Positions 63,019 through 64,000 of a stretch of DNA of 64,000 nucleotides are shown here, piece after piece. The notes beneath the pieces are model-generated. The model ran no database searches and was not told the origin of the DNA. It worked only from the letters and a program-made list of their open reading frames with translations. Position numbers and translations under genes: made by a program. Source of the DNA: Roseburia sp. AF12-17LB (GTDB lineage Bacteria > Bacillota > Clostridia > Lachnospirales > Lachnospiraceae); assembly GCF_003479605.1 (NCBI RefSeq), contig NZ_QUHR01000002.1:248001-312000 (forward strand), given 5' to 3'. Each line of letters begins with the position of its first letter. Position 1 is the stretch's first letter.

Positions 63019-63183
63019 CTATTTTTCTTCCTTTTTATCTTCATGTAATGCCAGTTCCTTTGCATCTTTCCGTTTCCGCAGTGCAATACCTGTGAATACA
63101 CCGAGAACTGCAATTGCAACCAGAATCACAAAAATAACTACATACTGTAAAAAACTGCCTCCAAATGCGAGAAAATTATCCAT
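63019..63183 (-). CDS. Small single-span membrane protein upstream of alaS
   Basis: A 54-residue ORF, MDNFLAFGGSFLQYVVIFVI at the start, with one membrane segment (about residues 12-34) and a highly charged C-terminus (RKRKDAKELALHEDKKEEK). The GGAGGAAG ribosome binding site and a consensus promoter make it credible. By charge the tail should be cytoplasmic. Family not recognised; co-transcribed with alaS. Confidence 0.75.
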   Translation of the reverse strand: MDNFLAFGGSFLQYVVIFVILVAIAVLGVFTGIALRKRKDAKELALHEDKKEEK

Positions 63184-63277
63184 ACATTCTTCCTCCTGTT
63201 TTTAACTACGGGAACCACTTTTTACCGATTTCCCGTGTAACGAAATAGTTTCCTTCCCCTAAGCAGGAAACGTATTA

Positions 63278-63306
63278 AGTATAGACCAATTAATGGCATA
63301 ATTCAA
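63278..63306 (-). promoter_or_regulatory. Promoter of the small membrane ORF and alaS
   Basis: Minus-strand TTGAAT and TATACT with a 17-base spacer. The leader between it and the ORF holds a GTTTCC/GGAAAC hairpin and an ACGGGAA/TTCCCGT hairpin, not a T-box. Confidence 0.6.
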
Positions 63307-63311
63307 GAATT

Positions 63312-64000
63312 TCATTTGAGATTGTCCATATCAAATACCTGATTTTCTTTTTCGATATCCATGATTCGGTCCGTATACAAATGATTATCACATTTTTGCT
63401 TGTATTTTTCAATGGCAGAATAATCCTGCCACATATGCATCGGGAATACATAATCAGCTTCCACATTTTTCATAAAATAAGCCAAACCAAGGTCAGTATA
63501 CACACCAAGTCTCGGGTCTAAAACCACAAATGCCACATTGATATGCTCACCTTCTAACTTGCGTATCTGGTGTCTGTAGTCCCGCTCCATCTTGCCATTA
63601 ATCAGCTCTCCCACATGCTCCATCTTCCAGTTATGAAGGTCTCCTGCATGATAAATGGTCTTGCCACAGGTCTTTACCAGAAACGCCACACCGGCATCCG
63701 TGGAACGAAGGGTTTTTACCTTCACTTTTCCGATTTCATATTTCTTATCCGGAATGACATATTCGATACATTTCTTTGCCCGCTCCGGAATACCGTGTTT
63801 TTTCATAAAATTCGGACTCATTTTGGTATCTTTTGACAAAATAAAATGAATGTCTTCATAATCCTCTGCCAGTTTTAAAATATTCATATCAAAGTGGTCC
63901 TGATGCTTATGGCTTGCAAAGAAATAAATGGATTTGTCTTTGTCAAATACCGGAAGCACTCCGGTAAAAGTATAACCGGTTACACGGTTTCCTTCAAAAT
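63312..64000 (-). CDS. Metallo-beta-lactamase-fold hydrolase, N-terminus cut by window edge
   Basis: About 229 residues are visible; the frame is open at base 64000, so the start lies outside. A GTG at 63959 is internal because the frame continues upstream as FEGNRVTGYTFTG. The metal-binding motif is HKHQDHFD, followed by YHAGDLHNW as a second metal site and FPMHMW near the end. This looks like the L-ascorbate-6-phosphate lactonase/UlaG-like branch of the fold. Substrate unknown. Confidence 0.85.
   Translation of the reverse strand, partial: FEGNRVTGYTFTGVLPVFDKDKSIYFFASHKHQDHFDMNILKLAEDYEDIHFILSKDTKMSPNFMKKHGIPERAKKCIEYVIPDKKYEIGKVKVKTLRSTDAGVAFLVKTCGKTIYHAGDLHNWKMEHVGELINGKMERDYRHQIRKLEGEHINVAFVVLDPRLGVYTDLGLAYFMKNVEADYVFPMHMWQDYSAIEKYKQKCDNHLYTDRIMDIEKENQVFDMDNLK

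Noticed and set aside
63184..63311. T-box leader for alaS
   Set aside because: The leader is short and lacks the conserved T-box motif AGGGTGG; only simple hairpins are present.

Overview
The window looks like chromosomal core sequence of a spore-forming, AT-rich member of the Clostridia, most likely a Lachnospiraceae gut anaerobe (inference). The evidence is Spo0A, SpoIVB and a complete spoIIIAA-AH operon, ArgR, RNase Y, an Asp23-family protein, a DUF5688 gene, archaeal-type Asd, an Asp23-nusB-xseAB-ispA-dxs-tlyA-nadK-argR-recN-spoIVB-spo0A gene order, and AGGAGG-type ribosome binding sites. Nothing in the coding content points to a prophage, an insertion sequence or a CRISPR array. Most genes lie on the minus strand; the plus-strand units are an ABC importer (7.5-9.1 kb), a polyamine operon (11.4-15.7 kb), a DUF5688 gene, an aroF-type gene and one XRE regulator.

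Layout. 1-11 kb: truncated topB, an ATPase/DUF234 gene, asd, argH with a promoter and ARG-box-like operator, queH, a two-gene ABC importer, then a small acidic protein, a DHH phosphoesterase and a membrane protein. 11-16 kb: tRNA-Thr(CGU), then regulator-potABCD for polyamine uptake. 16-30 kb: DUF5688, glgA with a long repeat-built leader, then the sporulation, isoprenoid and DNA-repair cluster from spo0A back to asp23. 30-44 kb: an EAL phosphodiesterase, metA, a divergent ligA, rluF, an SH3 protein, tRNA-Arg(CCG), a MarR-controlled heterodimeric ABC exporter and DAHP synthase. 44-54 kb: xerD-spoIIM-nudF, rny, recX-recA with a perfect SOS box, two divergent XRE regulators, trxA and prfC-deoB. 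54-64 kb: the spoIIIA operon, a repeat-rich gap, rpsU, alaS with a small membrane ORF, and a truncated metallo-beta-lactamase-fold gene.

The most unusual signal is non-coding. A family of structured elements (59569-59695, 59836-59962, 36372-36442, with shorter pieces at 9116-9134, 50005-50028 and perhaps 21001-21045) always begins at the U-tract of a rho-independent terminator and continues in the same transcriptional direction. The shared core is TTACTTTACAGGAAATT followed by its inverted copy. The two long copies carry two further hairpins. The third looks like a deletion between short internal direct repeats. A second repeat system, two tandem 90-91 nt units with a compensatory base-pair change, makes up most of the glgA leader. 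All statements come from reading the sequence; no database search was run.
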